Shown here: positions 44,578-55,157 of the stretch, piece by piece | How the letters are laid out: the number at the start of each line of letters is the position of its first letter | Numbering within the stretch: the stretch's first letter is position 1 | NCBI RefSeq assembly: GCF_029543155.1 | Contig: NZ_JARQXA010000001.1 | Coordinates: forward strand, 744,001 to 808,000 | DNA length: 64,000 nucleotides | Direction of reading: 5' to 3' | Source: Sphingomonas sp. HITSZ_GF | GTDB taxonomy: Bacteria > Pseudomonadota > Alphaproteobacteria > Sphingomonadales > Sphingomonadaceae | Position numbers and translations under genes: made by a program | The notes under the pieces: generated by a model | The model's database searches: none | The model's input: only the letters and a program-made list of their open reading frames with translations | Told to the model about the DNA's origin: nothing

Positions 44578-45780
44578 GTGCCAGAGCGTGCCATTGTCAG
44601 GGAGCGGTATCTCAAGGCGCGGGCTGAGGCGTTCTATTCCACTTCGCTGCCGGGCACGGCGATGAGCATGGTCGGCGCGATCGTGATCGCCGGAGCGACC
44701 TGGAGCGGCGCGAACCGGCTGGCCGTCGGCAGCTTTGTGGCGATGACCGGGCTCATCCTCGTCGTCCGCATTGTTTCGTTGCTCTTCTATCGCCGCAGCC
44801 AGGGGACCCATTCCGCGCGGTGGCTGTGGTGGGCTACCGCGCTGGGCGTCGTATCGGGCCTGGCCTGGGGCGCGATAATGATCTGGGCGACTCGCAGCGC
44901 CACCGACAGCGAACTGCTCGTGATGGTCTGCATCGGGCTGGGCGCGGTGATGATGACCATCTCCACGGTATCCTTCTGGCCGGCGCATGTCGCTTTCCAT
45001 GGTCCGTTGCTGCTGGGCGCGGCATTCGGCTTCGCGACGAGCGGGCGGCCTGGTCATCTGTATCTCGGTGCCTCGGCGGTATTGCTGTTCGGTGCGATGG
45101 TGATCACGGGCCGCAGGCTTGGCCGCCAGGTGGTGCGGGCCATGCGGCTTTCCGCCGAGAACGCGGTGCTGGCGGAGCGGCTCGAGGAGCAGGCTTCCGC
45201 GCTGCAGCAGGCCAACCACGCACTGGAGCAGCTCAGCCGCACCGACGCCCTGACCGGCCTGGCCAATCGCCGCTGGTTCATGGAGCGACTCGACGCGCAT
45301 TGGGCCCGCGGCCTGGTGGCAGCTGAACCGATCGCGCTCATCGCGATCGATGTCGACCGGTTCAAGCACTATAACGACACCTATGGTCACGCCGCTGGCG
45401 ATGGTTGCTTGAAGGTTGTGGCGGCGGCGCTGGCTAGCGGCGCGCGCGACGCCACCGATCTCGCGGCGCGGCCGGGCGGCGAGGAGTTCGCGCTGCTGCT
45501 GCCTGGCGCCGACCTCGATGCGGCGATGCAGGTGGCGGAGCGGGTGCGGTTGCTGGTCGAAGAGTCGACCCGCTCGGAAGCGGCGATGCTGCCTGCACCT
45601 GCGACGATCAGCCTGGGGGTCGCCAGTTTCCGGCCGATCGCGAGCATTGCGCCGCGCGATCTGCTGGAAGCGGCCGACCGCGCACTCTATCGCGCCAAGC
45701 AGGCCGGGCGGAACCGCGTGGCTGTCGATGATACCGCATCCATCGTGGCGCCGATCCAGCGGAGCGTTGCGCGGCGATAA
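44578..45780 (+). CDS. Membrane diguanylate cyclase (GGDEF)
   Basis: The 400-residue protein has about six N-terminal membrane helices (residues 25-185), a coiled-coil linker (LAERLEEQASALQQANHALE) and a GGDEF domain beginning DALTGLANRRWFMERL. The active-site motif is GGEEF (300-304), which is catalytically competent. The inhibitory RxxD site is not present at the usual spacing (the position has DATD). It makes cyclic-di-GMP in response to an unknown membrane signal. GTG 44578 follows GGGAG. It stands alone before the nuo operon. Confidence 0.92.
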   Translation: MPERAIVRERYLKARAEAFYSTSLPGTAMSMVGAIVIAGATWSGANRLAVGSFVAMTGLILVVRIVSLLFYRRSQGTHSARWLWWATALGVVSGLAWGAIMIWATRSATDSELLVMVCIGLGAVMMTISTVSFWPAHVAFHGPLLLGAAFGFATSGRPGHLYLGASAVLLFGAMVITGRRLGRQVVRAMRLSAENAVLAERLEEQASALQQANHALEQLSRTDALTGLANRRWFMERLDAHWARGLVAAEPIALIAIDVDRFKHYNDTYGHAAGDGCLKVVAAALASGARDATDLAARPGGEEFALLLPGADLDAAMQVAERVRLLVEESTRSEAAMLPAPATISLGVASFRPIASIAPRDLLEAADRALYRAKQAGRNRVAVDDTASIVAPIQRSVARR

Positions 45781-45831
45781 TGCGGCACAAGTTGCGCCGC
45801 CGAAATCCGGCAAATTATTGCGAGTGATTCT

Positions 45832-45849
45832 CAAGGGTTTCCGCCCTTG
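45832..45849. other. Short hairpin in the nuo leader region
   Basis: CAAGGG-TTTCCG-CCCTTG forms a 6-base stem in the 132-base gap before nuoA. It has no T-tract. The stretch 45812-45830 is the most AT-rich part and may hold the nuo promoter, but no clear boxes are seen. Confidence 0.35.
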
Positions 45850-45912
45850 TCGCAGCGTTATCACCGTCCTAAAGCCACCCTCAGATTCCGCATCCGCGAG
45901 AAGAGAAGTCGC

Positions 45913-46287
45913 TTGGTCGATCTGTCACAATATCTGCCGATCCTGTTGTTCCTCGGGGTCGCCCTCGCGCTCTCCAGCGCGTTCGTCTTTTTGCCCATGG
46001 CGGTGAGCCGGCTTACCGGCTCGCACAAGCCAACCGAGGCAAAGCTCAGCGAATATGAGTGCGGTTTCCCCGCATTCGAAGATTCGCGCAGCCAGTTCGA
46101 CGTGCGTTTCTACCTCGTCGCCATCCTGTTCATCGTCTTCGATCTCGAAGCGGCGTTCCTCTACCCCTGGGCCGTCTCGGTCTTCTCGCTGGGTTGGACC
46201 GCCTGGATCTCGATGATGATCTTCATCGCCGAGCTGGCGCTTGGCCTTGTCTATGCCTGGAAGAAGGGAGCCCTCGAATGGGAGTAG
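45913..46287 (+). CDS. nuoA: NADH-quinone oxidoreductase subunit A
   Basis: The 124-residue membrane subunit has three helices and the conserved loop [20 protein letters not shown] and [20 protein letters not shown], part of the quinone-site loop. The start is TTG 45913 ([12 protein letters not shown]) after AGAGAAG; the frame upstream has no ATG and no membrane character. It is the first of 14 nuo genes for complex I, which couples NADH oxidation to proton pumping. Confidence 0.94.
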   Translation: MVDLSQYLPILLFLGVALALSSAFVFLPMAVSRLTGSHKPTEAKLSEYECGFPAFEDSRSQFDVRFYLVAILFIVFDLEAAFLYPWAVSVFSLGWTAWISMMIFIAELALGLVYAWKKGALEWE

Positions 46288-46850
46288 AACTCACCCAGTC
46301 GTCGCCCTTGCCGGGCAGCGGCCTGATCGGCGCGCCGCCGCCGGGAACGCTCCCGGACGTCGGCTTCCTCAACGACATCAATGCCGAACTCGGCGACAAG
46401 GGCTTCCTGGTCACCTCGACCGAGGAGCTGTTCCAGTGGGCCCGCACCGGCTCGCTGTGGTGGATGACCTTCGGCCTCGCCTGCTGCGCGGTCGAGATGA
46501 TCCACGTCAACATGCCGCGCTATGACATGGAGCGCTTCGGTGCCGCGCCGCGCGCCTCGCCGCGCCAGTCGGACGTTATGATCGTCGCCGGGACGCTGTG
46601 CAACAAGATGGCTCCCGCGCTCCGCAAGGTCTATGACCAGATGTCGGAGCCCAAGTACGTCATCTCGATGGGCAGCTGCGCCAATGGCGGCGGCTATTAC
46701 CACTATAGCTACAGCGTCGTGCGCGGCTGCGACCGGATCGTGCCGGTGGACATCTATGTCCCGGGCTGCCCGCCGACCGCGGAGGCGCTGCTCTACGGCA
46801 TCATGCAGCTCCAACGTAAGATCCGCCGCGTCGGGACGATCGAACGATGA
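46278..46850 (+). CDS. nuoB: NADH-quinone oxidoreductase subunit B
   Basis: The 190-residue peripheral subunit holds cluster N2. The ligands are the tandem cysteines of GLACCAVEM, and the cysteines in [10 protein letters not shown] and [11 protein letters not shown]. The N-terminal part ([18 protein letters not shown]) is a short proline-rich extension. Its ATG lies within nuoA (10-base overlap). Confidence 0.97.
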   Translation: MGVELTQSSPLPGSGLIGAPPPGTLPDVGFLNDINAELGDKGFLVTSTEELFQWARTGSLWWMTFGLACCAVEMIHVNMPRYDMERFGAAPRASPRQSDVMIVAGTLCNKMAPALRKVYDQMSEPKYVISMGSCANGGGYYHYSYSVVRGCDRIVPVDIYVPGCPPTAEALLYGIMQLQRKIRRVGTIER

Positions 46851-47767
46851 GCGCAGTGAAGACTTCTGCTCCCCGGTTCGCGTCGAACGAGGGCGTTATC
46901 GAGGCGGCCAAGGCCGCGCTTGGCGATATCCTGGTCTTCTCGGAAGACAGCGTTGGCGAAGTGAACCTGGTGCTCGATCGCGCGCGCACCGTCGAGGGTA
47001 TGACGCTGCTCCGCGACACGCCGGGCCTCGAATATCAGCAGCTGATGGAAATCGCCGGCGTCGACTATCTCGATCGCGAGGAGCGGTTCGAGGTGGTCTA
47101 TTGCCTGCTCAGCCTGACGCGGAACCACCGTATCAAGGTGAAGGTGACCACCGACGAGGAAAAGCCGGTGCCATCCGTCACGGGCATCTGGCCGGTCGCC
47201 GGCTGGCTCGAGCGCGAAGTGTACGACATGTACGGCGTGCTGTTCGAGGGCAATACCGACCTGCGCCGCATCCTGACCGACTATGGCTTTGTCGGCCATC
47301 CGCAGCGCAAGGACTTCCCGCTCACCGGGTTCGTCGAGCTGCGCTACTCGGAAGAGGCGAAGCGCGTGGTCTATGAGCCGGTCACGCTGGCCCAGGACTT
47401 CCGCAACTTCGACTTCATGAGCCCGTGGGAGGGTGCCGAGTACATCCTGCCGGGCGACGAGAAGTACGTCGCACCGACACCGCCGGCCCCGCCGCCCGCT
47501 CCGGCGGCCAAGCCCGCGCCGGCTCCGGCTCCTGCGGCCGTACCGCAGCCCCAGGCCAAGGGCGCACCGACTCCGCTGACCGCGGACGAGATCGCCAAGC
47601 CGGTCCCGGCTGCCAAGCCGACCAAGGCGAAGGTGACCAAGCCCAAGACCAGCGGCAGCACCGCCGAGACCGGCGCCGGCAAGCCCGGCCCCGAGGCCGG
47701 CCCGGCGCCTGCCGAGAAGAAACCCCGCAAGCCGCGCGTCAAGAAGACGCCGGAGGGTGAAGCGTAA
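46847..47767 (+). CDS. nuoC: NADH-quinone oxidoreductase subunit C with long Pro/Ala/Lys tail
   Basis: Residues 1-208 are the normal 30-kDa subunit, with [20 protein letters not shown] and [17 protein letters not shown]. Residues 209-306 form an added tail, first Pro/Ala rich ([20 protein letters not shown]) and then lysine-rich ([17 protein letters not shown]), with no predicted fold. It joins NuoB and NuoD in the quinone module. The ATG overlaps nuoB by four bases and the stop overlaps nuoD by one. Confidence 0.95.
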   Translation: MSAVKTSAPRFASNEGVIEAAKAALGDILVFSEDSVGEVNLVLDRARTVEGMTLLRDTPGLEYQQLMEIAGVDYLDREERFEVVYCLLSLTRNHRIKVKVTTDEEKPVPSVTGIWPVAGWLEREVYDMYGVLFEGNTDLRRILTDYGFVGHPQRKDFPLTGFVELRYSEEAKRVVYEPVTLAQDFRNFDFMSPWEGAEYILPGDEKYVAPTPPAPPPAPAAKPAPAPAPAAVPQPQAKGAPTPLTADEIAKPVPAAKPTKAKVTKPKTSGSTAETGAGKPGPEAGPAPAEKKPRKPRVKKTPEGEA

Positions 47768-49002
47768 TGGCTGAATATCTCGACGAGATCGAAGGCGTCA
47801 TCGACGGCGGCAAGCCGGAGAAGGGCGACACGGAGATCGCGAACTACACGATCAACTTCGGCCCGCAGCACCCGGCGGCCCACGGCGTGCTGCGCCTGGT
47901 GACCGAGCTGGACGGCGAGATCATCGAGCGTGTCGATCCGCATGTGGGCCTGCTCCACCGCGGCACCGAGAAGCTGATCGAGTACAAGACGTACACCCAG
48001 GCGCTGCCCTATTTCGACCGGCTCGACTATTGCTCGCCGCTGGGCATGGAATACAGCTTCGTGCTGGCGGTGGAGAAGCTGCTCGACCTCGAGGTTCCGC
48101 TGCGCGGCCAGTATCTGCGCGTGTTCTTCGCCGAGCTGACTCGCATCTGCAACCACATGCTGAACCTCGGTTCGCACGTGATGGACGTCGGCGCGATGAC
48201 GCCGAACCTGTGGATGTTCGAGCTGCGCGAAGACTGCCTGAACTTCTTCGAGCGTGCCTCGGGCGCGCGTATGCACTCGAACTACTACCGTGTCGGCGGC
48301 GTCCGCCAGGACGTGCCGCTCAAGCTGCTGACCGACATCGCGGAATGGCTCGACACGCGCCTGCCGCGCCTGTTCGGCGACGCGATCAGCCTGGTCGCGG
48401 AGAATCGCATCTTCCTGCAGCGCAACGTCGACATCGCGGTGGTGAGCCGCGAGGACGCCGTCGCCTGGGGCTTCTCGGGCCCGATGATCCGCGGCGCCGG
48501 CATCCCCTGGGACATCCGCCGCTCGCAGCCCTATGACGTGTACGACCGCATGGAGTTCGACATCCCCGTCGGCACCCGCGGCGACTGCTATGACCGGTTC
48601 ATGGTCCGCGTTCAGGAAGTCTATCAGTCCGCGCGCATCATGAAGCAGTGCCTCCAGCAGATGCCGGAAGGCCCCGTGCTGACGCTCGACCGCAAGGTGG
48701 CTCCGCCCCGCCGCGGCGAGATGAAGCAGTCGATGGAAGCGCTGATCCACCACTTCAAGCTCTTTACAGAAGGCTATCACGTGCCCGCGGGCGACGTGTA
48801 TGTCGCGACCGAGAGCCCGAAGGGCGAGTTCGGCGTCTATCTGGTCTCTGACGGCACCAACAAGCCGTATCGCTGCAAGATTCGCCCGACCGCGTTCAGC
48901 CACCTCCAGGCGATGGACTTCATGTCGAGGGGGCACATGCTCGCCGACATCACCGCCATCCTGGGCGCGCTCGACATCGTGTTCGGGGAGTGCGACCGGT
49001 GA
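47767..49002 (+). CDS. nuoD: NADH-quinone oxidoreductase subunit D
   Basis: The 411-residue 49-kDa subunit lines the quinone pocket: [15 protein letters not shown] (the quinone-contacting histidine), [20 protein letters not shown] and [16 protein letters not shown]. It is a complete separate subunit, not fused to NuoC. The stop codon overlaps the next start by four bases (GTGA). Confidence 0.97.
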   Translation: MAEYLDEIEGVIDGGKPEKGDTEIANYTINFGPQHPAAHGVLRLVTELDGEIIERVDPHVGLLHRGTEKLIEYKTYTQALPYFDRLDYCSPLGMEYSFVLAVEKLLDLEVPLRGQYLRVFFAELTRICNHMLNLGSHVMDVGAMTPNLWMFELREDCLNFFERASGARMHSNYYRVGGVRQDVPLKLLTDIAEWLDTRLPRLFGDAISLVAENRIFLQRNVDIAVVSREDAVAWGFSGPMIRGAGIPWDIRRSQPYDVYDRMEFDIPVGTRGDCYDRFMVRVQEVYQSARIMKQCLQQMPEGPVLTLDRKVAPPRRGEMKQSMEALIHHFKLFTEGYHVPAGDVYVATESPKGEFGVYLVSDGTNKPYRCKIRPTAFSHLQAMDFMSRGHMLADITAILGALDIVFGECDR

Positions 49003-49337
49003 GCGCCGACCGCATCGCCATCACGCATCAGATGATCGCGCACTACAATGCGCAGGACGCCGACGCCTATGTCGAGCTGATGACCGACGGTGCCTGCGAA
49101 GCAGGCTATCGCGGTGCGGTGCTGCGCGAGGGCAAGGAAGGCGTACGTTCGGGGCTGAAGGCGATGTTCGCCGAGTTCCCGCAGAACCGTGCCGACATCC
49201 TGACCAGCTATGCGCTGGGCGATACCGTGGTCCTGCATGAAAAGGTGGCCCGTTCGCCCGAGAGCGAGCCCTTCGAAGTTATGTCGATCTATTCCTTCGC
49301 CGACGGCAAGGTCGATCGCGTGGAGTTCATCCGTTAA
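48999..49337 (+). CDS. SnoaL/NTF2-like protein inserted in the nuo operon
   Basis: The 112-residue protein ([20 protein letters not shown], then [18 protein letters not shown], ... [20 protein letters not shown]) has the cone-shaped NTF2-like pattern of SnoaL domains, small pockets that bind or isomerise hydrophobic ligands. GTG 48999 was preferred to the GTG nine bases earlier because it overlaps the nuoD stop and has GGGGAG eight bases upstream. It is not a standard complex I subunit. It is coupled on both sides, overlapping nuoE by one base. Confidence 0.85.
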   Translation: MSADRIAITHQMIAHYNAQDADAYVELMTDGACEAGYRGAVLREGKEGVRSGLKAMFAEFPQNRADILTSYALGDTVVLHEKVARSPESEPFEVMSIYSFADGKVDRVEFIR

Positions 49338-50005
49338 TGGCCGACGCACCCGAACTTCCCAATGATGCGGAGACCCGCGCGCGTTGGGGCAATTTCGCCT
49401 GGACGGCGGAGAACGCCGTCAAGGCACAGGAGATCATGGGCCGCTATCCGGCGGGCCGGCAGCTCTCCTGCAGCATCCCCTATCTCGACCTGGCCCAGCG
49501 CCAGGTGGGTGCGGAGACCAACACGCAGGGCTGGCTGCCGATTCCGGTGATCGAGTTCGTCGCACGCGAGCTCGGCGTGCCGTACATCCGCATCTTCGAG
49601 GTCGCGACCTTCTACACCATGTTCAACCTGGTGCCGGTCGGCCGCTATCACGTGCAGGTCTGCGGCACGACGCCGTGCATGCTGCGCGGTTCGGACGACG
49701 TGATGGCCGCGTGCAAGGCGCGCGGCCTGAAGAAGGGCCACACCACCGAGGACGGCCTGTTCACGCTGACCGAAGTCGAGTGCATGGGCAATTGCTCGTC
49801 GGCGCCGATGGTGCAGATCAACGACGACAATTTCGAGGACCTGGACTTCGACCGGACCCTCGCGATCCTCGACGCGCTGGCCAAGGGCGAGAGCCCCAAG
49901 ACCGGTACGCAGGAGCCGGGCCGCCACACGGTGGAGCCGGTGGGCGAGCCGACCAACCTGGCCGCGATGGAAACCGAGAACCACGATTATCGGGGGGAAT
50001 GGTGA
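49337..50005 (+). CDS. nuoE: NADH-quinone oxidoreductase subunit E
   Basis: The 222-residue 24-kDa subunit carries cluster N1a. The ligands are in QVCGTTPCMLRG and VECMGNCSSAPMV. The C-terminus is extended by about 40 polar residues (GESPKTGTQEPGRHTVEPVG). It pairs with NuoF in the NADH module. The ATG overlaps the SnoaL-like stop by one base. Confidence 0.96.
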   Translation: MADAPELPNDAETRARWGNFAWTAENAVKAQEIMGRYPAGRQLSCSIPYLDLAQRQVGAETNTQGWLPIPVIEFVARELGVPYIRIFEVATFYTMFNLVPVGRYHVQVCGTTPCMLRGSDDVMAACKARGLKKGHTTEDGLFTLTEVECMGNCSSAPMVQINDDNFEDLDFDRTLAILDALAKGESPKTGTQEPGRHTVEPVGEPTNLAAMETENHDYRGEW

Positions 50006-50178
50006 TGAAGCCGGAGACCAAGAACCTCGTCTTCGTAATCCTCGCGATCATCGGCGGCATCGTCGTGCTCGGCTGGGCGCTCAAGATCGCCTTCAAGCTG
50101 ATCGGCATCGCGATCGTGCTCGGGGTCTGCGTGCTCGCGTACATTATCATTCAGAACATGGTGGGGAAGGGTCGATAG
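50005..50178 (+). CDS. 57-residue hydrophobic membrane protein between nuoE and nuoF
   Basis: The product starts MKPETKNLVFVILAIIGGIV, continues VLGWALKIAFKLIGIAIVLG and ends QNMVGKGR. It has two closely spaced helices, about 8-24 and 33-51, with lysines at both ends. The ATG at 50005 overlaps the nuoE stop by one base (a GTG one codon earlier overlaps by four) and the TAG ends immediately before the nuoF ATG. GGGGGGAA precedes it. Tight packing and biased composition argue that it is a real gene. No family is recognised; it may be an accessory or assembly factor of complex I. Confidence 0.75.
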   Translation: MKPETKNLVFVILAIIGGIVVLGWALKIAFKLIGIAIVLGVCVLAYIIIQNMVGKGR

Positions 50179-51477
50179 ATGCTCGCGGATAAGGACCGCA
50201 TCTTCACCAATGTCTATGGCTTCCAGCCGTGGAACCTGCCGGCTGCCCAGAAGCGCGGCGATTGGGACAAGACCAAGGATCTGATGTCGATCGGCCAGGA
50301 CGCCATCATCGACAAGATCAAGGCATCGGGTCTGCGCGGCCGCGGCGGCGCAGGCTTCCCGACCGGCATGAAGTGGAGCTTCATGCCCAAGGAACCGCGC
50401 CCGGATCGCCCGAACTTCCTGGTGATCAACGCCGACGAGTCCGAGCCGGGCTCGTGCAAGGATCGCGAGATCATCCGCCACGATCCGCACAAGCTGATCG
50501 AAGGCGCGCTGATCGCCGGCTTCGCGATGCGCGCCCGCGCGGCGTATATCTACATCCGCGGCGAATATATCCGCGAGGCGGAGACGCTCTTTGCCGCCGT
50601 GAAGGAGGCGTATGACGCCGGCCTGCTCGGCAAGAACGCCTGCAAGTCGGGTTATGACTTCGACGTGTTCGTCCATCGCGGCGCCGGCGCGTACATCTGC
50701 GGCGAAGAGACCGCGATGCTCGAGAGCCTCGAGGGCAAGAAGGGCCAGCCCCGCCTGAAGCCGCCGTTCCCGGCGGGCGCAGGCCTCTATGGCTGCCCGA
50801 CCACGGTGAACAACGTCGAGTCGATCGCAGTCGTCCCGACGATCCTGCGGCGCGGGCCGGAATGGTTCTCGAGCTTCGGCAACGAGAACAACAAGGGCAC
50901 CAAGCTCTTCCAGATCTCGGGCCATGTGAACAAGCCGTGCGTGGTCGAAGAGGCCATGTCGATCCCGTTCCGCGAGCTGATCGAGAAGCATTGCGGCGGC
51001 ATTCGCGGCGGCTGGGACAACCTGCTTGCGGTGATCCCGGGCGGCTCCTCGGTGCCGCTGGTGCCGGCGGCGCAGATCATGGACTGCCCGATGGATTTCG
51101 ACGGGTTGCGCGCGCTGGGCTCGGGCCTGGGCACCGCGGCCGTGATCGTGATGGACAAGTCGACCGACGTCGTCCGGGCGATCTCGCGTCTCAGTTACTT
51201 CTACAAGCATGAGAGCTGCGGCCAGTGCACGCCGTGCCGCGAAGGCACCGGCTGGATGTGGCGCGTGATGGAGCGGCTGCGCACCGGCGACGCCGATATC
51301 AGCGAGATCGACACGCTGCAGCAGGTCACCAAGCAGGTGGAAGGCCACACGATCTGCGCGCTCGGCGATGCCGCCGCGTGGCCGATCCAGGGCCTGATCC
51401 GCCACTTCCGCCCCGAGCTGGAGCGCCGCATCAACGAGCGCCAGGCGGGCGCAGGCATGCAGGAGGCCGCGGAATGA
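50179..51477 (+). CDS. nuoF: NADH-quinone oxidoreductase subunit F
   Basis: The 432-residue 51-kDa subunit binds NADH and FMN and holds cluster N3. It has [52 protein letters not shown] and the cluster segment [16 protein letters not shown]. It starts directly after the small membrane gene and its stop overlaps the next ATG by four bases. Confidence 0.97.
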   Translation: MLADKDRIFTNVYGFQPWNLPAAQKRGDWDKTKDLMSIGQDAIIDKIKASGLRGRGGAGFPTGMKWSFMPKEPRPDRPNFLVINADESEPGSCKDREIIRHDPHKLIEGALIAGFAMRARAAYIYIRGEYIREAETLFAAVKEAYDAGLLGKNACKSGYDFDVFVHRGAGAYICGEETAMLESLEGKKGQPRLKPPFPAGAGLYGCPTTVNNVESIAVVPTILRRGPEWFSSFGNENNKGTKLFQISGHVNKPCVVEEAMSIPFRELIEKHCGGIRGGWDNLLAVIPGGSSVPLVPAAQIMDCPMDFDGLRALGSGLGTAAVIVMDKSTDVVRAISRLSYFYKHESCGQCTPCREGTGWMWRVMERLRTGDADISEIDTLQQVTKQVEGHTICALGDAAAWPIQGLIRHFRPELERRINERQAGAGMQEAAE

Positions 51478-52097
51478 AGGCTGCACTGGCACTCCTGATC
51501 GCTACCGGCACCAGCTTCGGCATCGCCGCGCCCGCGTTCGCCCAGAACAGCGGTGAGGCAGCCGGCATCCGCGTCGCGGAGAAGAACGCAATCGAGCTGA
51601 TGAGCTGCTTCACCCGCAGCGAGCAACGCAAGGCCGCGGCGGTGATCGCGCTCGAGCCGGGCAGCGAGCCCGAGGCCAAGGCGTTCATGGGCCTGTTCGA
51701 CAGCGCCCGCCTGTGCGTGCCGCGCGGCAAGAAGGTGCAGACCCAGGGAGTATCGCTGCGCGGCGTGCTCGCCGAGCAGCTCTATCTGAAGGCCTATCGT
51801 GCGGCAGGGCCGGCGACGGGGGGCAAGGATCCGGCCTGGCTCAGTCAGCCGGTGCACAAGCCCTACGCCGTCGTCCAGTGCGCCGCAGCGCGCGATCCGG
51901 CCGCGGCCGACGCGCTGGTTCGCACCAAGTGGCATTCGCCGGAGGAAGCCGCTGCGGTGAGCGCGGTGCTGCCGGCGATCACGGCGTGCGCCGATGGCCG
52001 CACGGTCAATTTCGATAGCACCATCCTGCGCGGACTGCTCGCGGAAGGATTGTTCAGGGCGCGCGGCGGCATGTCCGCGTCCGAGGGAAGTAACTGA
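51474..52097 (+). CDS. Secreted protein with an internal duplication, inserted between nuoF and nuoG
   Basis: The 207-residue protein has a signal peptide ([20 protein letters not shown], cleaved after AFAQ). The rest is two similar halves: C45 to C81 then [10 protein letters not shown] (95-104), and C136 to C172 then [10 protein letters not shown] (185-194). The cysteine spacing is 36 in both, so each half may have one disulfide. No known family is recognised. The ATG overlaps the nuoF stop (ATGA) and it ends one base before the nuoG ATG, so it is translated with complex I genes although exported to the envelope. Confidence 0.88.
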   Translation: MKAALALLIATGTSFGIAAPAFAQNSGEAAGIRVAEKNAIELMSCFTRSEQRKAAAVIALEPGSEPEAKAFMGLFDSARLCVPRGKKVQTQGVSLRGVLAEQLYLKAYRAAGPATGGKDPAWLSQPVHKPYAVVQCAAARDPAAADALVRTKWHSPEEAAAVSAVLPAITACADGRTVNFDSTILRGLLAEGLFRARGGMSASEGSN

Positions 52098-52098
52098 G

Positions 52099-54099
52099 AT
52101 GCCCAAGCTGACCGTCGACGGAATCGAAGTGGAGGTGCCGGCAGGCGCCACCGTGCTCCAGGCCTGCGAGGCCGCGGGCAAGGAGATTCCGCGCTTCTGC
52201 TATCACGAGCGCCTGTCGATCGCGGGCAATTGCCGCATGTGCCTCGTCGAGGTGAAGCCCGGGCCGCCCAAGCCCCAGGCTTCGTGCGCGCTGCCTGCCG
52301 CCGACAACCAGGAAATCCGTACCGATAGCGCGATGGTGAAGGCCGCGCGCGAAGGCGTGATGGAATTCCTGCTGATCAACCACCCGCTCGATTGCCCGAT
52401 CTGCGATCAGGGCGGCGAGTGCGACCTGCAGGACCAGTCGGTTGCCTATGGTCGCGGCCATTCGCGCTACACCGAGAACAAGCGTGCGGTGACCGAGAAG
52501 TACATGGGTCCGATCATCAAGACGATCATGACCCGCTGCATCCAGTGCACCCGCTGCGTTCGTTTCGGCGAAGAGGTTGCGGGCGTGGAGGATATCGGCG
52601 CGATCTATCGCGGCGAGAACATGCAGATCACGACCTATCTGGAAAAGGCGTTCAAGAGCGAGCTTTCGGGCAACGCCGTCGACCTTTGCCCGGTGGGCGC
52701 GCTGACCCACAAGCCGGTCGCCTTCGAGTATCGCTCGTGGGAGCTGAAGAAGAACCTGTCGATCGACGTGATGGACGCCGTCGGCACCAATATCCGTCTC
52801 GACAGCCGCGGCCGCCAGGTGATGCGCGTGCTTCCGCGGATCAACGAGGACGTCAACGAGGAGTGGGCGCACGACAAGACGCGCTATCACGTTGATGCGC
52901 TGGTCCGCCGTCGTCTCGACAAGCCTTATGTCCGCAAGGGCGGCAAGCTGGTCGAAGCGAGCTGGGACGAAGCGTTCGACGCGATCGCGGCGGCTGCCAA
53001 GAAGGCAGGCTCGAGTGTCGCGGCGATCGCCGGCGACCTGGTCGATTGCGAGACGATGTACGCGGCCAAGGCGCTGGTGAAGGCGCTCGGCTCGGACCTG
53101 CTCGAGGGCCGCCAGACCGGCCTGGCCTATGACGTGTCGAACCTCGGCTCGGTGGCGTTCAACACCACGATCGCCGGCGTCGAGGATGCCGATGCGATCC
53201 TGCTGGTCGGCTCGAACCTCCGCTTCGAGGCGCCACTGATCAACACCCGCGTCCGCAAGGCGATCAAGAAGGGCGCCAAGGTCTTCGCGATCGGGCCCGA
53301 GACCGACCTGACCTACAAGGTCGAGTGGCTTGGCAACGACCTGTCGATCCTCGGCAAGCTGCCGGATCGTGCGGCAGAGGCGATCGACGCGGCGAAGAAG
53401 CCGGTGCTGATCGTCGGCCCGGGCGCACTCAAGGAAGGGCAGGGCGCCACGCTCGCCATGGCCTCCGCCTTCCAGCGCGACGGGTGGAACGGCTTCAACG
53501 TCGTCCACACCGCCGCTGCGCGCATGGGCGGGCTGATGCTCGGCTATGCCCAGAAGGGCGGCATTGCCGACATCGTCGCGGCCGCGCCGAAGCTGACCTT
53601 CTTCCTGGGCGCCGATGAAGTCGACTTCGACAGCTTCAAGGGCAGCTTCAAGGTCTATATCGGCCATCACGGCGACAATGGCGCGCATCATGCCGACGTC
53701 ATCCTGCCGGGTGCGACCTATGCCGAGAAGCCGGGCACCTATGTGAACCTCGAAGGCCGCGTGCAGCGTGCCGACCGCGCGGTGTTCGCTCCCGGCGACG
53801 CCCGCGAGGACTGGACGATCCTGCGCGCGCTCTCCGATCGCCTCGGCCACACGCTGCCGTTCGACAGCTTCGAGCAGCTGCGTGCCGAGATGGCGAACGC
53901 CGTGCCGGCGCTGGGCCGCGAGGGCCTGGCCGGCTACGAGTTCGCGCCGCCCAAGCTGGCCGCCAAGGCCAAGGGCGAACTGGGTTATCCGATCGCCGAC
54001 TTCTATCTCACCAACGCCATCTGCCGTGCGTCGCCCACCATGCAGCGCTGCTCGGCCGAACTGATCCACGGCGAAGACTTCGCAGAGGCCGCAGAATGA
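52099..54099 (+). CDS. nuoG: NADH-quinone oxidoreductase subunit G
   Basis: The 666-residue 75-kDa subunit has the 2Fe-2S ferredoxin domain ([20 protein letters not shown]), the N5/N4 segment [20 protein letters not shown] and [12 protein letters not shown], then a molybdopterin-oxidoreductase-like domain without cofactor. The length fits the short alphaproteobacterial and mitochondrial form rather than the 900-residue E. coli form. Its stop overlaps the nuoH ATG by four bases. Confidence 0.97.
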   Translation: MPKLTVDGIEVEVPAGATVLQACEAAGKEIPRFCYHERLSIAGNCRMCLVEVKPGPPKPQASCALPAADNQEIRTDSAMVKAAREGVMEFLLINHPLDCPICDQGGECDLQDQSVAYGRGHSRYTENKRAVTEKYMGPIIKTIMTRCIQCTRCVRFGEEVAGVEDIGAIYRGENMQITTYLEKAFKSELSGNAVDLCPVGALTHKPVAFEYRSWELKKNLSIDVMDAVGTNIRLDSRGRQVMRVLPRINEDVNEEWAHDKTRYHVDALVRRRLDKPYVRKGGKLVEASWDEAFDAIAAAAKKAGSSVAAIAGDLVDCETMYAAKALVKALGSDLLEGRQTGLAYDVSNLGSVAFNTTIAGVEDADAILLVGSNLRFEAPLINTRVRKAIKKGAKVFAIGPETDLTYKVEWLGNDLSILGKLPDRAAEAIDAAKKPVLIVGPGALKEGQGATLAMASAFQRDGWNGFNVVHTAAARMGGLMLGYAQKGGIADIVAAAPKLTFFLGADEVDFDSFKGSFKVYIGHHGDNGAHHADVILPGATYAEKPGTYVNLEGRVQRADRAVFAPGDAREDWTILRALSDRLGHTLPFDSFEQLRAEMANAVPALGREGLAGYEFAPPKLAAKAKGELGYPIADFYLTNAICRASPTMQRCSAELIHGEDFAEAAE

Positions 54100-55157
54100 C
54101 CGCGTTTTTCCAATGGCTCGGCCTGCCTTTCGAAGCGGCCTGGCTGATCTCGACGATCGTCGGCATCCTGCTGATCGCGCTGCCGCTGATGCTCGCCGTG
54201 GCGATGATCATCTATGTCGATCGCAAGATCTGGGCGGCGATGGCGCTGCGCCGCGGCCCGAACGTGGTCGGCCCGCTCGGCCTGCTCCAGTCGTTCGCGG
54301 ACGGCCTGAAGGTGTTCCTGCAGGAAACCATCATCCCGTCTGCCGCCAACAAGGTGCTGTTCCTGCTCGCGCCGATCATCACCTTCACGGTGGCGCTGAT
54401 CGTGTGGGCGGTGGTGCCGTTCGGCACGCTGGGCGACATGCATGTCGTGCTGTCCGACATCAATGTCGGCCTGCTCTACGTGCTCGCGGCTTCGTCGCTA
54501 GGCGTGTACGGCGTGATCCTCGCCGGCTGGGCTTCGAACTCGAAATATCCGTTCTACTCGGCAATCCGCGCCGCGGCGCAGATGGTGAGCTATGAAGTCT
54601 CGATCGGCTTCGTGCTGATCTCGGTGGTGCTGTGGGCGCAGAGCTTCAACCTGGGCGTGATCGTCGAGGCGCAGAAGGGCCTGTACGGCTTCATCAACGG
54701 CTTCGCGTTCAACCCGCTGCTCTTCCCGATGGCGGTCGTGTTCTTCATCTCGTCGCTCGCCGAGACGCAGCGCGCGCCGTTCGACCTTGCCGAGGCCGAG
54801 AGCGAACTCGTCGCGGGCTATCAGACCGAATATTCGTCGATGGCCTTCGCGCTCTACTGGCTGGGCGAATATGCCAATGTCATCCTGATGTGTGCGCTGA
54901 ACGCGACTTTGTTCTGGGGTGGCTATCTCCCGCCGTTCGACTGGGCGCCGCTCTACATGGTGCCGGGCATCGTCTGGCTGCTCGCCAAGATGGCGTTCTT
55001 CTTCTTCTGCTTCAGCTGGGTGAAGGCCACGGTGCCCAGGTACCGCTACGACCAGCTGATGCGCCTGGGCTGGAAGATCTTCCTGCCGCTGTCGCTTCTC
55101 TTCGTCTTCCTCGTTTCCGGGTTCCTCATGCTGACCCGGGTTGGAGTGCCCGCATGA
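54096..55157 (+). CDS. nuoH: NADH-quinone oxidoreductase subunit H
   Basis: The 353-residue membrane subunit connects the quinone site to the proton channels. It has about eight helices, with [39 protein letters not shown] and the acidic loop [20 protein letters not shown] with YQTEYSS. Overlaps with nuoG and nuoI are four bases each. Confidence 0.97.
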   Translation: MTAFFQWLGLPFEAAWLISTIVGILLIALPLMLAVAMIIYVDRKIWAAMALRRGPNVVGPLGLLQSFADGLKVFLQETIIPSAANKVLFLLAPIITFTVALIVWAVVPFGTLGDMHVVLSDINVGLLYVLAASSLGVYGVILAGWASNSKYPFYSAIRAAAQMVSYEVSIGFVLISVVLWAQSFNLGVIVEAQKGLYGFINGFAFNPLLFPMAVVFFISSLAETQRAPFDLAEAESELVAGYQTEYSSMAFALYWLGEYANVILMCALNATLFWGGYLPPFDWAPLYMVPGIVWLLAKMAFFFFCFSWVKATVPRYRYDQLMRLGWKIFLPLSLLFVFLVSGFLMLTRVGVPA

